Positions 44,642 through 54,221 of a stretch of 64,000 nt of DNA are shown in pieces. The notes beneath the pieces were generated by a model. It made no database searches and had not been told where the DNA came from. It worked only from the letters and a program-made list of their open reading frames with translations. The position numbers and the translations under genes were made by a program. Each line of letters begins with the position of its first letter. Positions within the stretch are counted from its first letter, which is position 1. This DNA is from Mesorhizobium sp. M1B.F.Ca.ET.045.04.1.1 (lineage in GTDB: Bacteria; Pseudomonadota; Alphaproteobacteria; Rhizobiales; Rhizobiaceae). The stretch lies in NCBI RefSeq assembly GCF_003952465.1, contig NZ_CP034448.1, positions 2,333,001 to 2,397,000 on the forward strand. The letters are read 5' to 3'.

Positions 44642-45709
44642 TCAACGCTCCGTTGTCAAAATCTTGCTGTCGATCAGCTCCACCGCGAGCGCGGCAAGCA
44701 GCTTCACTGCCTTGCCATAGGTCCTGGCCTTCTCCGGATTGGAGGCGTTGCCGTCGAGCGCGCGACGATAGACACCCTGGCAGATCGCCGCCAGCCGGAA
44801 GAAGGAGAAGGCGAGGAAGAACGTCCAATTGCCGATGCCCTCGATCCCACGCCGGCGGCAATAGGCGGCGACATAGGCTTCCTCGGAGGGCAGGCCGAGC
44901 ATGGCGCGGTCGAGGCCGCCGAGACCGCGAAAGCCGGAAGCATGCGGCAGCCGCCACTGCATGCACTGATAGGCAAGGTCGGCAAAGGGATGGCCGAGCG
45001 TCGACAGCTCCCAGTCGAGCACGGCGATCACTCGCGGCTCGTGCTTGGCGAAGATCATGTTGTCCAGCCGGTAGTCGCCATGCACCAGAGAGACCCGGCC
45101 GTCATCGGCCGGCATATGCGTCTCCAACCAGGCAATCAGCCGATCCATGGCGGCGATCTTTTCCGTTTCGGAGGCGCGATACTGGCTGGTCCAGCGGGCG
45201 AACTGGCGCTCGAAATAGCTGCCGGGCTTGCCGAAATCGCTTAAGCCCACGGCCTCGACATCGACGTCGTGCAATGCGGCAAGCGTCGCATTCATGGCGT
45301 CGTAGACAGCAGTGCGCTCGTCATTGCTGGATTTGTTGGGGCCGGCTGCGTCCGGCAATGACGGATCCCAGAAGATGCGGCCGTCGAGGAACTCCATGAC
45401 GTAGAACATGCGGCCGATCGGGGAATCCTCGCCGGACAGATGCAGCATGCGCGGCACCGGCACGGCGGTCGCGCCAAGCGCCTGCATGACCCGGAATTCG
45501 CGATCGACCTGGTGCGCGGATTTCAGCAATTGTCCCGGCGGCTTGGCGCGCAGCACGTAGCGGCCGCTGGCGGCGGTGAGCAGATAGGTCGGGTTCGATT
45601 GCCCGGATTTGAATTTCTCGATCGCGGAAAGGCCGGCAAAACCCGGGATATGCGCTTCGAGGTAGGGCGCAAGCGCTGCCCGATCTAGCGCGTTGGCACC
45701 GTCGCTCAT
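44642..45709 (-). CDS. Phosphotransferase (APH/choline-kinase fold), ACAD10/11- or LvaA-like
   Basis: 355 residues. Kinase-fold motifs of the APH family: SGQSNPTYLLTA, GRYVLRAKPPGQLLKSAH (ATP lysine), SLVHGDYRLDNMIF (catalytic loop) and IAVLDWELSTLGHPFADLAY (metal Asp). Its place beside an acyl-CoA dehydrogenase, SDR and MaoC genes suggests it phosphorylates the 4-hydroxyl group of 4-hydroxyacyl-CoA, as LvaA and the kinase half of ACAD10 do. Its stop lies 3 bases before the SDR gene now broken by IS630, and its start overlaps the MaoC stop (ATGA), so the operon is tight. Confidence 0.85.
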   Translation of the reverse strand: MSDGANALDRAALAPYLEAHIPGFAGLSAIEKFKSGQSNPTYLLTAASGRYVLRAKPPGQLLKSAHQVDREFRVMQALGATAVPVPRMLHLSGEDSPIGRMFYVMEFLDGRIFWDPSLPDAAGPNKSSNDERTAVYDAMNATLAALHDVDVEAVGLSDFGKPGSYFERQFARWTSQYRASETEKIAAMDRLIAWLETHMPADDGRVSLVHGDYRLDNMIFAKHEPRVIAVLDWELSTLGHPFADLAYQCMQWRLPHASGFRGLGGLDRAMLGLPSEEAYVAAYCRRRGIEGIGNWTFFLAFSFFRLAAICQGVYRRALDGNASNPEKARTYGKAVKLLAALAVELIDSKILTTER

Positions 45710-46185
45710 GCGGTCTCTGGCTGGCGCTCGATCAGCGTCAGGGTCAGCCAGCGCGCGGTGAGCGCCGGCTTCTTCGATCCCTCGATCTCGATGGTCACGT
45801 CGTGCGCCGTCTGCACCCAGCCGGACGGCCGCACCTTGACGTCGGCCAGCACGAAGTGGGTGCGGATGCGCGAGCCCGTCTTGACCGGCGCCAGGAAACG
45901 CAGCGTGTCGAAGCCGTGATTGACGCCCATCTTGGTGTTTTCGATCGGCGGCATGGTCTCGAAAGTCATCGCCGACAAAAGCGACAGCGACAGAAAACCA
46001 TGCGCGATGGTGCCGCCGAACGGCGTTTCGCGCGCGGCACGCTCGGGATCGCAATGGATGAACTGGTGGTCGTCGGTGGCGTCGGCGAACTGGTCGATCA
46101 TGCGCTGCGTGACCGTTCGCCAGGGCGACACGCCGACTTCCTTGCCGACGCTGGCCAGAAGCGTATCGAGACTGATCGGTTCCAC
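45706..46185 (-). CDS. MaoC-family dehydratase (R-specific enoyl-CoA hydratase type)
   Basis: 159 residues, hot-dog fold. The catalytic segment is QFADATDDHQFIHCDPERAA, followed by FGGTIAHGFLSLSLL. These add water to an enoyl-CoA or act on related thioesters. It overlaps the phosphotransferase gene and follows the SDR (46237-47052) by 51 bases, so it belongs to the same catabolic operon. Confidence 0.9.
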   Translation of the reverse strand: MEPISLDTLLASVGKEVGVSPWRTVTQRMIDQFADATDDHQFIHCDPERAARETPFGGTIAHGFLSLSLLSAMTFETMPPIENTKMGVNHGFDTLRFLAPVKTGSRIRTHFVLADVKVRPSGWVQTAHDVTIEIEGSKKPALTARWLTLTLIERQPETA

Positions 46186-46236
46186 CCTGATGTCCTCCGC
46201 ACCCCGCCCGGACCGCGATTCCTTGAGCCGGACGCC

Positions 46237-47052
46237 TTATTCCTTGAACAATGTCATCCCGTGCTGCACCGACTGGCCGCCGTCGATCGGCAGGATGGCG
46301 CCGGTGACATAGCTTCCGGCACGGCTGCACAAATAGAGCGTTGCGCCGGCAATGTCATCCGGTCCCCCGATACGGCCCAGCGGAACGTGGTTACCGACAT
46401 GTTTCGCCTGCTCCTCGGTGGCGGTGGCAAACGCCGTCATCCGGCTTTGGAAGGGGCCGGGCGCAAAGGCGTTGACGGTGATGCGGCGCCCCGCGAACTC
46501 GATCGCCAGCGTGCGCGTAAGGTGATGCACGGCGGCTTTCGACGCCGTGTATGAATAGGCATCGTCGGCCAGCGGCTGGGTCCCCATCACCGAGCCCAGA
46601 TTGATCACGCGGGCAGGATCCTCGTCGCTTGCGGCGGCATCGAGCAGCGGCAAAAGTTCCCGCGTCAGGTGGAAGACGGCGGTGACGTTGACGCCGAAGA
46701 CCTTCGCCCAGGCGTGGTAGGGGAATTCCTCCAGCGGCGCGCCCCAGGAAATGCCGGCATTGTTGACCAGGACATGCAGCCGGTCCGTCCGCACCTTAAC
46801 CTCGGCGACCAGAGCTGCGATACCTGTTTCACTGGACACGTCGCCGGCAAAGCCCTCGGCCCGGCCGTCGCCTCCCTGCGCATTGAGCTCGCTGGCGACC
46901 CGGACGCAGTCCTCGCCCTTGCGCGAGGCGATCATCACGGTGGCACCGGCCCGCACCAGCGCGGTCGCGACCATGCGGCCGATGCCGGTTGCGGCACCGG
47001 TCACCAGCGCGGTCTTGCCGGCGACCGAGAACAGCTTGTCGAGATAGCTCAT
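46237..47052 (-). CDS. Short-chain dehydrogenase/reductase (acyl-CoA catabolism)
   Basis: 271 residues, SDR. Motifs: LVTGAATGIGRMVATALV, LVNNAGISWG, INLGSVMGTQP, SYTASKAAVHHLTR (Tyr and Lys) and DGGQSVQHGMTLFKE. It is the first gene of a minus-strand operon (SDR, MaoC, phosphotransferase, interrupted SDR). A 120-base divergent region separates it from the acyl-CoA dehydrogenase. Probably oxidises a 3-hydroxyacyl-CoA. Confidence 0.9.
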   Translation of the reverse strand: MSYLDKLFSVAGKTALVTGAATGIGRMVATALVRAGATVMIASRKGEDCVRVASELNAQGGDGRAEGFAGDVSSETGIAALVAEVKVRTDRLHVLVNNAGISWGAPLEEFPYHAWAKVFGVNVTAVFHLTRELLPLLDAAASDEDPARVINLGSVMGTQPLADDAYSYTASKAAVHHLTRTLAIEFAGRRITVNAFAPGPFQSRMTAFATATEEQAKHVGNHVPLGRIGGPDDIAGATLYLCSRAGSYVTGAILPIDGGQSVQHGMTLFKE

Positions 47053-47172
47053 CCTAATTCCTCCCACGTGCCTCGTCCCGGCCGGAACCGAAGGACTCGC
47101 GTTGACAAGGCTAGCCGAAGTACGGTCATCCTTGCCACGGGTAAAGATGCATCTGCGAAAGGGCCTGAACCG

Positions 47173-48414
47173 ATGGTGGACATGAATCTCGGCATGACCG
47201 AGCGGCTGAAGCCGATCCATCAGCGCGTGGCCGCGATGGTGCGCGACGAGATCGCGCCGCTCGGCGAGGAGTTTCTGGCCGAGGTCGGCAGGAACGGCGA
47301 CCGCTGGGCCTACACGGCGAGGCAGACCGAGATCCTGGAAGGGCTGAAGCAGACGGCGCGCAAGCGCGGCCTGTGGAATTTCTGGCTGACCGATTCCAAG
47401 CGCGGCTACGGCCTGTCGACGGTCGAATACGCCTATCTGGCGGAGGAGATGGGCAAGGCGCATCTCGGCGCCGAGACCTTCAACTGCTCGGCGCCCGACA
47501 CCGGCAACATGGAAGTGCTGGAGCGCTACGGGTCAGAAGAGCATAAGCAGGAATGGCTGGAGCCGCTGCTCGAAGGCAAAATCCGCTCGGCCTATCTGAT
47601 GACCGAACCGGACGTCGCCTCATCGGACGCCACCAACATCTCGATGCGCTGCGATCGGAGCGGCGAGGATTATGTGCTGAACGGCGAGAAATGGTGGGCA
47701 TCGGGCGCCGGCGATCCGCGCTGCGCCATCTATATCGCCATGGTCAGGACCGGGCCTGACGACGAGCCGCAGCATCGCCGGCATTCGATGATCCTGGTAC
47801 CGGCGGACAGCAAGGGCATCACCAAGCTGCGACCGATGCAGGTCTATGGCGACGACGACGCGCCGCACGGCCATATGCATCTGAGGTTCGAGGACGTGCG
47901 GGTGCCGGCGGCGAACCTGATCCTCGGCGAGGGCAGGGGGTTCGAGATCGCGCAGGGGCGACTGGGGCCCGGCCGCATCCATCACTGCATGCGCGCCATC
48001 GGCCAGGCCGAGATGGCGCTGGAGATGCTGTGCCAGCGCTCGGTGCGGCGCGAGGCTTTCGGCCAGTCGCTGGCCAAGCTCGGCGCCAATTTCGACATCA
48101 TCGCCGAGTGCCGGATGGAGATCGAGATGGCCAGGCTGCTCTGCCTCAAGGCGGCGTGGATGATCGACCAGGGCGATGCGCGCGCCGCGGCGCCCTGGAT
48201 CAGCCAGATCAAGGTCGTGGCACCCCGCGTCGCGCTCAAGGTCACCGACGAGGCGGTGCAGATGTTCGGCGCGCAAGGCATCAGCCAGGACATGCCGCTC
48301 GCCCGCTCCTGGACACATCTCAGAACCCTGCGGCTTGCCGACGGGCCGGACGCAGTGCATCGGCGGCAGGTGGCGCGCAGCGAGCTCAGGAAATACACGC
48401 AGGAGAAGGTGTGA
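47173..48414 (+). CDS. Acyl-CoA dehydrogenase (ACAD11/LvaC-like)
   Basis: 413 residues, FAD enzyme. Family features: LMTEPDVASSDATNISMRC, VLNGEKWWASGAGDPRC, ILGEGRGFEIAQGRLGPGRI, QRSVRREAFGQSLAKL and EAVQMFGAQGISQDMPLARSWT. The MTEPDVASSDATN pattern and GEKWWASGAGDPRC resemble the ACAD10/11 branch, which acts on phosphorylated 4-hydroxyacyl-CoA. It diverges from the SDR/phosphotransferase operon and is followed after 5 bases by the quinone-reductase-like gene. The start at 47173 is chosen from the family N terminus; ATG at 47182 is possible. Confidence 0.9.
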   Translation: MVDMNLGMTERLKPIHQRVAAMVRDEIAPLGEEFLAEVGRNGDRWAYTARQTEILEGLKQTARKRGLWNFWLTDSKRGYGLSTVEYAYLAEEMGKAHLGAETFNCSAPDTGNMEVLERYGSEEHKQEWLEPLLEGKIRSAYLMTEPDVASSDATNISMRCDRSGEDYVLNGEKWWASGAGDPRCAIYIAMVRTGPDDEPQHRRHSMILVPADSKGITKLRPMQVYGDDDAPHGHMHLRFEDVRVPAANLILGEGRGFEIAQGRLGPGRIHHCMRAIGQAEMALEMLCQRSVRREAFGQSLAKLGANFDIIAECRMEIEMARLLCLKAAWMIDQGDARAAAPWISQIKVVAPRVALKVTDEAVQMFGAQGISQDMPLARSWTHLRTLRLADGPDAVHRRQVARSELRKYTQEKV

Positions 48415-48419
48415 TCGCC

Positions 48420-49457
48420 ATGGCGCTTCCGTCGGAAATGAAGGCCTTGCTGCTTGTCGGCGACGGCTACACCAAAACGCCTTCGGCCGGCGCGCTGGAG
48501 GCGGTGGAGCCTTATCTTCGGCCGGGCAGCATCGCCGTGCCGGCGCCGGGACCGACGCAGGCGCTGATCAAGGTCGGCCTCGCCTCGATCAACCCGTCCG
48601 ACATCGCCTTCGTCAAGGGGCAGTACGGCCAGCCGCGCGTGAAGGGCCAGCCGGCAGGCTTCGAAGGCGTTGGCATCGTCGTCGCGACCGGCGATGACCC
48701 CTATGCAAAGAGCCTGGAAGGAAAGCGCGTCGCCTTTGCCACCGGCGTGTCGAACTGGGGTTCCTGGGCCGACTATGCGGTGGCGGAGGCCGCGTCCTGC
48801 ATTCCGCTGCTCGACACGGTGCGCGACGAGGACGCCGCGGCGATGATCGTCAATCCGCTGACCGCGCTCGCCATGTTCGGCATCGTCAAGCAGGAAGGCG
48901 ACAAGGCCTTCATCATGACCGCCGGCGCCAGCCAGCTCTGCAAACTGATCGTTGGACTGGCGAAGGAGGACGGTTTCCGCCCGATCGTCACCGTGCGCCG
49001 CGACGAGCAGATTCCTTTGCTGAAGGAGCTCGGTGCCGCCCATGTGCTCAACGAGAAGGCAGCGGATTTCGAGGCCAAGCTGCGCGAGGCGATCAAGGCC
49101 GAGCAACCGCGCATCTTCCTCGACGCGGTAACCGGCCCGTTGGCCTCGGCCATCTTCAATGCCATGCCGAAGCGCTCGCGCTGGATCGTCTATGGCCGGC
49201 TCGATGCCGAGCCGACGGTGATCCGCGAGCCCGGCCAGCTGATCTTCCAGCACAAGCGCATCGAGGGTTTCTGGCTGGCCGAATGGATGCGGCAGTTCCG
49301 CGACCGGCTCGGCCCGGCGGTGCTGGAGGCGCAAAAGCGCTTTTCCGACGGGCGCTGGTCGACCGACGTGACGGCGGTGGTGCCGCTGGTAGAGGCGATG
49401 GCGCGGCTGCCGGCCGAGTTGGCCAAGCCGAACGGCAAGGTGTTTATCAAGCCGTAA
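48420..49457 (+). CDS. Quinone-oxidoreductase-like MDR protein
   Basis: 345 residues of the medium-chain dehydrogenase/reductase superfamily without the zinc ligands of classical alcohol dehydrogenases (start MALPSEMKALLLVGDGYTKT; ASINPSDIAFVKGQYG; FEGVGIVVATG; FIMTAGASQLCKLIVGLAKE in the cofactor domain). It probably reduces a double bond or a quinone with NADPH. It is 5 bases behind the acyl-CoA dehydrogenase, suggesting a reductase for the same acyl-CoA, but no direct evidence supports this. Confidence 0.85.
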   Translation: MALPSEMKALLLVGDGYTKTPSAGALEAVEPYLRPGSIAVPAPGPTQALIKVGLASINPSDIAFVKGQYGQPRVKGQPAGFEGVGIVVATGDDPYAKSLEGKRVAFATGVSNWGSWADYAVAEAASCIPLLDTVRDEDAAAMIVNPLTALAMFGIVKQEGDKAFIMTAGASQLCKLIVGLAKEDGFRPIVTVRRDEQIPLLKELGAAHVLNEKAADFEAKLREAIKAEQPRIFLDAVTGPLASAIFNAMPKRSRWIVYGRLDAEPTVIREPGQLIFQHKRIEGFWLAEWMRQFRDRLGPAVLEAQKRFSDGRWSTDVTAVVPLVEAMARLPAELAKPNGKVFIKP

Positions 49458-49698
49458 GCGCGGACTTTCCTTCTCCCCGTTCTACGGGGAGAAGGCGCCC
49501 GAAGGGCGGATGAGGGGCGGCGCTGACCGCTGTGACTGGCCGTGCTGCCGACGTTCGCCATCATTGGTATTAGGCGGCAATCTCGCAAGCAGGCGCTGCC
49601 CCTTACCTGCCTGCCCGTCCTCCGCAGCAGCTGCGCTGCAGCTGCGGAGGGTGGACCGGCATCCTCTCCTCGTATAGTGACGGGGAGAGGAGAGCTAA
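49458..49698. repeat. Palindromic rhizobial repeats between convergent genes
   Basis: A 12-base-pair hairpin CCTTCTCCCCGT-TCT-ACGGGGAGAAGG at 49469-49495 is followed by GAAGGGCGGATGAGGGGCGGCGC. Later come TCCGCAG-CAGCTGCGCTGCAG-CTGCGGA and CCTCTCC ... GGGGAGAGG. Similar units occur at 59070-59165. They fill the gap between the quinone-reductase-like gene (plus) and the RND pump (minus) and probably terminate both transcripts. Confidence 0.6.
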
Positions 49699-52600
49699 TC
49701 ATTCCGCCGGCTCGACGTTGGTATAAGCGGCCTCTTCGAGCTCGCGCTTCAGGCGGGCTTCCTCATGCGCCTTGGGCGTGACGAAGCGGCCGAGCAGAAG
49801 GTAGGCGACAGGGGTCAGGAACAGCGTCGAGACGGTGGCCAGCCCGAGGCCGCCGACGATCACCCAGCCGAGAGCGATACGCGCCTCGGCGCCGGCGCCC
49901 GATGCCAGCACCAGCGGCACTCCGCCGAGCACGGTGCAGATCATCGTCATCATCACCGGACGAAGGCGAATGGTGGCGGCCTCCTCGATCGCCTGGCGCA
50001 CGCCAAACCCGCGGTCGCGCAACTGGTTGGCGAACTCGACGATCAGGATGCCGTTCTTGGCCATGACGCCGACCAGCAATACCAGTCCGATCTGGCTGTA
50101 GGCGTTGAGGCTGGTGCCTGAGAGCAGCAGCGCGAAGATGGCGCAGGCCAGCCCGAGCGGCACCGTCGCCATGATGATGACGGCGCTGACAAAACTCTCG
50201 AACTGTGCCGCCAGCACCAGAAGGATGATGACCAGCGCGAAACTGAAGACGGCGATCATGGCGCTGTTGCTTTCGCCGAGCGTCGCCGCTTCGGCGAGCG
50301 GCAGGATACGCGCGCCCGGCGGCAGAAGCGGCGTCGCGATCTCCTTGGCGCGGGTCAGCGCTTCACCGAGCGCGAAGCCACCGCCGAGGTTGGCGGTGAT
50401 CGCGACCGACGGCTGCTGCTGTTCGCGCGTCAAAGACGGCGGCACGGCGCGTTCGGTCAGCGTGGCGATGGTCGACATCGGCACGAAGCGGCCATCCGAC
50501 GTTTTCAGGAAGATGTTTTCGAGATCGGTCGGATCGTTGATCGGGTTGGTGGTGGAGACCAGCTTCACGCCGTAGCTGCGGTCGGCTATGTACACGTCGA
50601 CGACATCGTTGCCGTCGAGCATTGCCTGAAGCGTGTCGGCGAGCCCGGTGATGTCGATGCCGAGGTCGGAAGCACGCTCGCGGTCGATGGCCACCGCCAG
50701 CTGCGGCTGCGTCGGATCGACGGAAAGCCGCGGCGTCTGGAAGCGCGGATCCTGGCGCATCTCGTCGACGATCTTCACCGCCGCCTCGCTCAACGCCTTG
50801 CGGTCGTTGCCGACCAGCGCGAATTGCAGGCCGTTGCCGGCGCCGCGGATGCCGAGGCTGTTGGGCTGCACGGGGAAAACGCGCACGCTCGGCACCTGCT
50901 TGGTCAGGCGGCTGATGTCGGCCATGATCTCCTGCTGGCTGCGGCTGCGCTCGTCCCATGGCGCCAGCGTCATCACCATGAAGCCCGAGTTGTAGGAGCC
51001 GTTGTTGCCGGCATTCTCGAAGGTGCTGCGAATCTCGCCGGAATCGCGCAGCGGCTGGATCAGCCGCTCAATCCTGCGCATCTGCTCGGTCGTGTAGTCG
51101 AGGCTGACGCCTTGCGGGGCGTTGATGCGCAACAAAACGACAGCGCGGTCCTCGGTCGGCGTCAGCTCCTGGCGGATGGTGCCGAACAGCGTGAAGGCGG
51201 TGCCGGCGAAGAGCAGTGCTGCGAGCACCACGATCCAGGGCGCGGCGAGGCAGGCATGAAGGCAGCGCTTGTAAAGGCGATGCAATGCGCCGCCGATGCG
51301 GGCGCCGATACCGCTGCCGCCGTCGTGATGGAGGGAGACACTGGAGAGCATGCGCGAAGCAAGCATCGGGCACAGCGTCAGCGCCACCACGCTGGAGAGC
51401 AGCACCGACATCGCCAGCACGAAGCCGAACTCGCGGAACAGGCCGCCGGTCTGTCCCGGCAGGAACGAGATCGGCACGAAGACCGCGACCAGCGTCAGCG
51501 TGGTGGCGACGACGGCGAAGAACACTTCCTGGGTGCCGAGCACGGCGGCCGCGCGCGGTCCCATGCCCTCGTTGCGGCGCCGCACGATGTTTTCGAGCAC
51601 GACGATGGCGTCGTCGACGACAAGGCCTGTCGCCAGCACCAGCGCCAGCAGCGTCAGGATGTTGACGGAAAAGCCGGCGAGATAGATCGCGGCGATGGTG
51701 CCGATCATGGCGACAGGCATCGACAGGCCGGGGATCAGCGTCGCACGCCAGTCGAGCAGGAAGGCGTAGATGACGATGAGCACGATCGAGACGGAGAGCA
51801 CCAACGCGATCTCGACCTCGTGTACGGCGCCGTTGACGAAGACCGCGTCGTCGCTGGTGACTTTGATCGACATGCCTTGCGGCAGGTTCTGCTGCAGCTT
51901 CTCGACGGCCGCCCTGACGCCGGTGGAGATATCCAGCGTGTTCGATTCCGCCTGGCGGATGATGCCGAGGCCGATGCCGGTCTTGCCGTCGGAGCGCAGC
52001 GAGGTCTGGCCGATGTCGGGGCCGAGCGTCACGGTGGCTACGTCGCGGATGCGGGTTGCGCCGCCGATGACGATATTTTCGAATTCCTCCGGCGTGGTGA
52101 CGTCGGCGGTCGTGCGCACGATGAGGTCCTGGTTGGTCGTCGTGATCGAGCCGGCCGGGGAATCGAATGCCACCGAGGCGAGCGCCTTGCGCAGATCCGC
52201 TACGGTGAAGCCGTGGCTCGCCAGCTTGTTCTGGTCGACATCGATGCGGAAGATCTTGTCGCGATCGCCATAAACCTGGACGTCGGCGACGCCGGGCACG
52301 GCGGCGAGCTCATCCTCGATACGATCCTGCACCAGCACCGTCATGTCCTGCACCGACATGGTGTCGGAGGTGACGGCAAGCCGCATCACCGCGTCGGAAT
52401 TGGCGTCGGCCTTGACGATGCGCGGGGCGTCGGCGGTCTCCGGCAACTGGTTGGTGATACGGCTGACGACGTCGCGCACGTCGGATGCGGCGACGTTCAA
52501 GTCGACGCCGTCGTTGAACTCGATGGTGACGCGGCTCTGACCGAAGGACGAAGTCGACGAGATCGACTTGACGCCGGAGACGCGCGCGACGGCGCCCTCG

Positions 52601-52830
52601 ATAGCATCGGTCAGCTCGCGGTCGACGGTTTCGGCGGCAGCGCCCTCGAAGGTGGTGTTGACGGTGATGACGGGGCGGTCGACATCCGGCAGCTCGCGGA
52701 TTTCGACGCCCCAAAAGGCGGCCAGCCCTGCGACCGCGATCAGCGTGTTCAGCACGAAGGCCATGACCGGCCTGCGGATGAAGAGCGCCGTCAGGCCCGA
52801 CCCCGCGGCCGGATCGCCCGAGGCGCTCAT
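49699..52830 (-). CDS. RND-family efflux pump, inner-membrane transporter
   Basis: 1043 residues with twelve membrane helices. Family motifs: FIRRPVMAFVLNTLIAVAG at the start, LDWRATLIPGLSMPVAMIGT, LATGLVVDDAIVVLENIVRR (the Asp-Asp proton relay) and LRPVMMTMICTVLGGVPLVL. It resembles AcrB-type exporters in the hydrophobe/amphiphile branch. Its start overlaps the adaptor stop (ATGA). No outer-membrane channel gene is nearby, so a TolC-like partner must come from elsewhere. Confidence 0.94.
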   Translation of the reverse strand: MSASGDPAAGSGLTALFIRRPVMAFVLNTLIAVAGLAAFWGVEIRELPDVDRPVITVNTTFEGAAAETVDRELTDAIEGAVARVSGVKSISSTSSFGQSRVTIEFNDGVDLNVAASDVRDVVSRITNQLPETADAPRIVKADANSDAVMRLAVTSDTMSVQDMTVLVQDRIEDELAAVPGVADVQVYGDRDKIFRIDVDQNKLASHGFTVADLRKALASVAFDSPAGSITTTNQDLIVRTTADVTTPEEFENIVIGGATRIRDVATVTLGPDIGQTSLRSDGKTGIGLGIIRQAESNTLDISTGVRAAVEKLQQNLPQGMSIKVTSDDAVFVNGAVHEVEIALVLSVSIVLIVIYAFLLDWRATLIPGLSMPVAMIGTIAAIYLAGFSVNILTLLALVLATGLVVDDAIVVLENIVRRRNEGMGPRAAAVLGTQEVFFAVVATTLTLVAVFVPISFLPGQTGGLFREFGFVLAMSVLLSSVVALTLCPMLASRMLSSVSLHHDGGSGIGARIGGALHRLYKRCLHACLAAPWIVVLAALLFAGTAFTLFGTIRQELTPTEDRAVVLLRINAPQGVSLDYTTEQMRRIERLIQPLRDSGEIRSTFENAGNNGSYNSGFMVMTLAPWDERSRSQQEIMADISRLTKQVPSVRVFPVQPNSLGIRGAGNGLQFALVGNDRKALSEAAVKIVDEMRQDPRFQTPRLSVDPTQPQLAVAIDRERASDLGIDITGLADTLQAMLDGNDVVDVYIADRSYGVKLVSTTNPINDPTDLENIFLKTSDGRFVPMSTIATLTERAVPPSLTREQQQPSVAITANLGGGFALGEALTRAKEIATPLLPPGARILPLAEAATLGESNSAMIAVFSFALVIILLVLAAQFESFVSAVIIMATVPLGLACAIFALLLSGTSLNAYSQIGLVLLVGVMAKNGILIVEFANQLRDRGFGVRQAIEEAATIRLRPVMMTMICTVLGGVPLVLASGAGAEARIALGWVIVGGLGLATVSTLFLTPVAYLLLGRFVTPKAHEEARLKRELEEAAYTNVEPAE

Positions 52831-53984
52831 GAGCCTTCGGCCTCGGTGGCGCGGTCCTCGCCGGCGATGCGGACGTCGCCGCCTTCGCTGACGCTCTGGG
52901 TGCCTTCGGTCACCACCATTTCGCCGCTTTCGACGGGAGCGTCGATCAGCACGGTCTCGGTGTTGCGCTGGATGATGCGCACCGGCACACGCTTGGCCTT
53001 GCCGTTCTCGACAGCCCAGACATAGGCGCCGTCGGTGCCCCACTGAATGGCCAGAGGGCTGACGGCCGGATAGGTGTCGCCGGAGAATTTCATGCCGATC
53101 TGGAACGACATGCCGGCGCGAAGCGAATCGGCCGGGTTGGCGATGGTCGCCTTGACGAGCAGCGTGCGGCTGTTCTCGTCGATATGGTTGTCTATAGCCG
53201 AAACCGTGCCGCTATAGACCTGATTGGGGTTGGCAAGCGGCGTGGCCGACAGTTGCGCGCCGACCTTGACCGCGGCGGCGAAGCGTTCAGGAACCCAGAA
53301 ATCGACCAGGATGCTCGAACGGTCGTCGAGCGTGGCGATCGCCGACTGGCTGGTGACGTAGTTGCCGGCGGCGATGGGCAGGATGCCGACCGTGCCTTCG
53401 ATCGGCGCCACGATCGATCGGCGCTCCAGCGCAAGCTCGGCATCGCGCAATGCCAGCTTGGCATTGGCGAGCGCCACCTCGGCATCGGCGACGGCTACCG
53501 GCGTCGCGGCGTTGGAGGCCCGTAGCGACTTGACCCGGTCGAGCTTGGATTGAGCATCTTCAATCGCCACCTGGGCGCGATCACGTGCGATGACCTCGGT
53601 TTCGGAGTCGAGCTTTGCGATGACATCGCCCTTCTCGACATGGGTGCCTGACTGGACCAGCAATTCCGTCAGACGGCCGGAAGAGTAAGGGTTGACGGTG
53701 ACGGTCGCGTTGGCGCGGCCGGTGCCGATCGCCTGCAGCCTGTCGTTGATGGTGGCGGTGCCGGCCGGTGAGGCGACGATGGTCACGACCTGGCCGGCGC
53801 GGTTGCGCCCGGACCGGGCAGAGCCAGTCGAAGCGCTCTCCGTGGCGGGAGGTGTCGCGGCGATAGCCCAGTCCATGCCCCAGCGCGCCAATATCTCAGG
53901 CGCGCCGGGATAGAAGCGTACCCAGGCGATCGTGGCGGCGACCACGATCACAAGCGCAACAACAATCTGTTTCCAGCTCGACAT
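52827..53984 (-). CDS. RND efflux adaptor (membrane fusion protein)
   Basis: 385 residues. A single N-terminal membrane helix (WKQIVVALVIVVAATIAWV), lipoyl/biotinyl-like half (GTHVEKGDVIAKLDSETEVI), helical hairpin (DRAQVAIEDAQSKLDRVKSL) and beta barrel (FWVPERFAAAVKVGAQL). It links the pump to an outer-membrane channel. It overlaps the pump gene. The start at 53984 is preceded by GGAG-containing sequence and is the first ATG before the membrane helix. Confidence 0.93.
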   Translation of the reverse strand: MSSWKQIVVALVIVVAATIAWVRFYPGAPEILARWGMDWAIAATPPATESASTGSARSGRNRAGQVVTIVASPAGTATINDRLQAIGTGRANATVTVNPYSSGRLTELLVQSGTHVEKGDVIAKLDSETEVIARDRAQVAIEDAQSKLDRVKSLRASNAATPVAVADAEVALANAKLALRDAELALERRSIVAPIEGTVGILPIAAGNYVTSQSAIATLDDRSSILVDFWVPERFAAAVKVGAQLSATPLANPNQVYSGTVSAIDNHIDENSRTLLVKATIANPADSLRAGMSFQIGMKFSGDTYPAVSPLAIQWGTDGAYVWAVENGKAKRVPVRIIQRNTETVLIDAPVESGEMVVTEGTQSVSEGGDVRIAGEDRATEAEGS

Positions 53985-54164
53985 TGACACTCCAGCGGCA
54001 GGATTCGTCTGCCGGCGAAAGGAGGCACAGCGACGATACGGGCTGGGGGCGAAAACCGGCCACGCCACGCCCCGATATCAGCGGTTTATGGCAATTATCA
54101 CGCAATCGTGCACATTAAATCTCGGTAACGTGACGCGGATCGCGTGCCGACTTCCGGTTCGGCT

Positions 54165-54221
54165 TATTTTACGCAATTCCGAACGGAAAACCGCTACACA
54201 CTTTTCCTGGGATTGCTTTAG
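54165..54221. repeat. Dispersed intergenic repeat, copy 2
   Basis: TTTTACGCAATTCCGAACGG, then AAAACCGCTACACACTTTTC and CTGGGATTGCTTTAG. It is similar to the copy at 13275-13325. It forms the end of the RpiR gene: the stop TAA at 54218-54220 lies in its final GCTTTAG. Confidence 0.6.

Noticed and set aside
49458..49698. Possible small RNA or CRISPR-like array in the hairpin-rich gap.
   Set aside because: The hairpins are irregular in spacing and sequence and match intergenic palindromic repeats; there are no regular repeats with unique spacers.
50824..53025. A long open plus-strand frame opposite the RND pump.
   Set aside because: It runs antisense to well-supported pump motifs and its translation has no recognisable domain.
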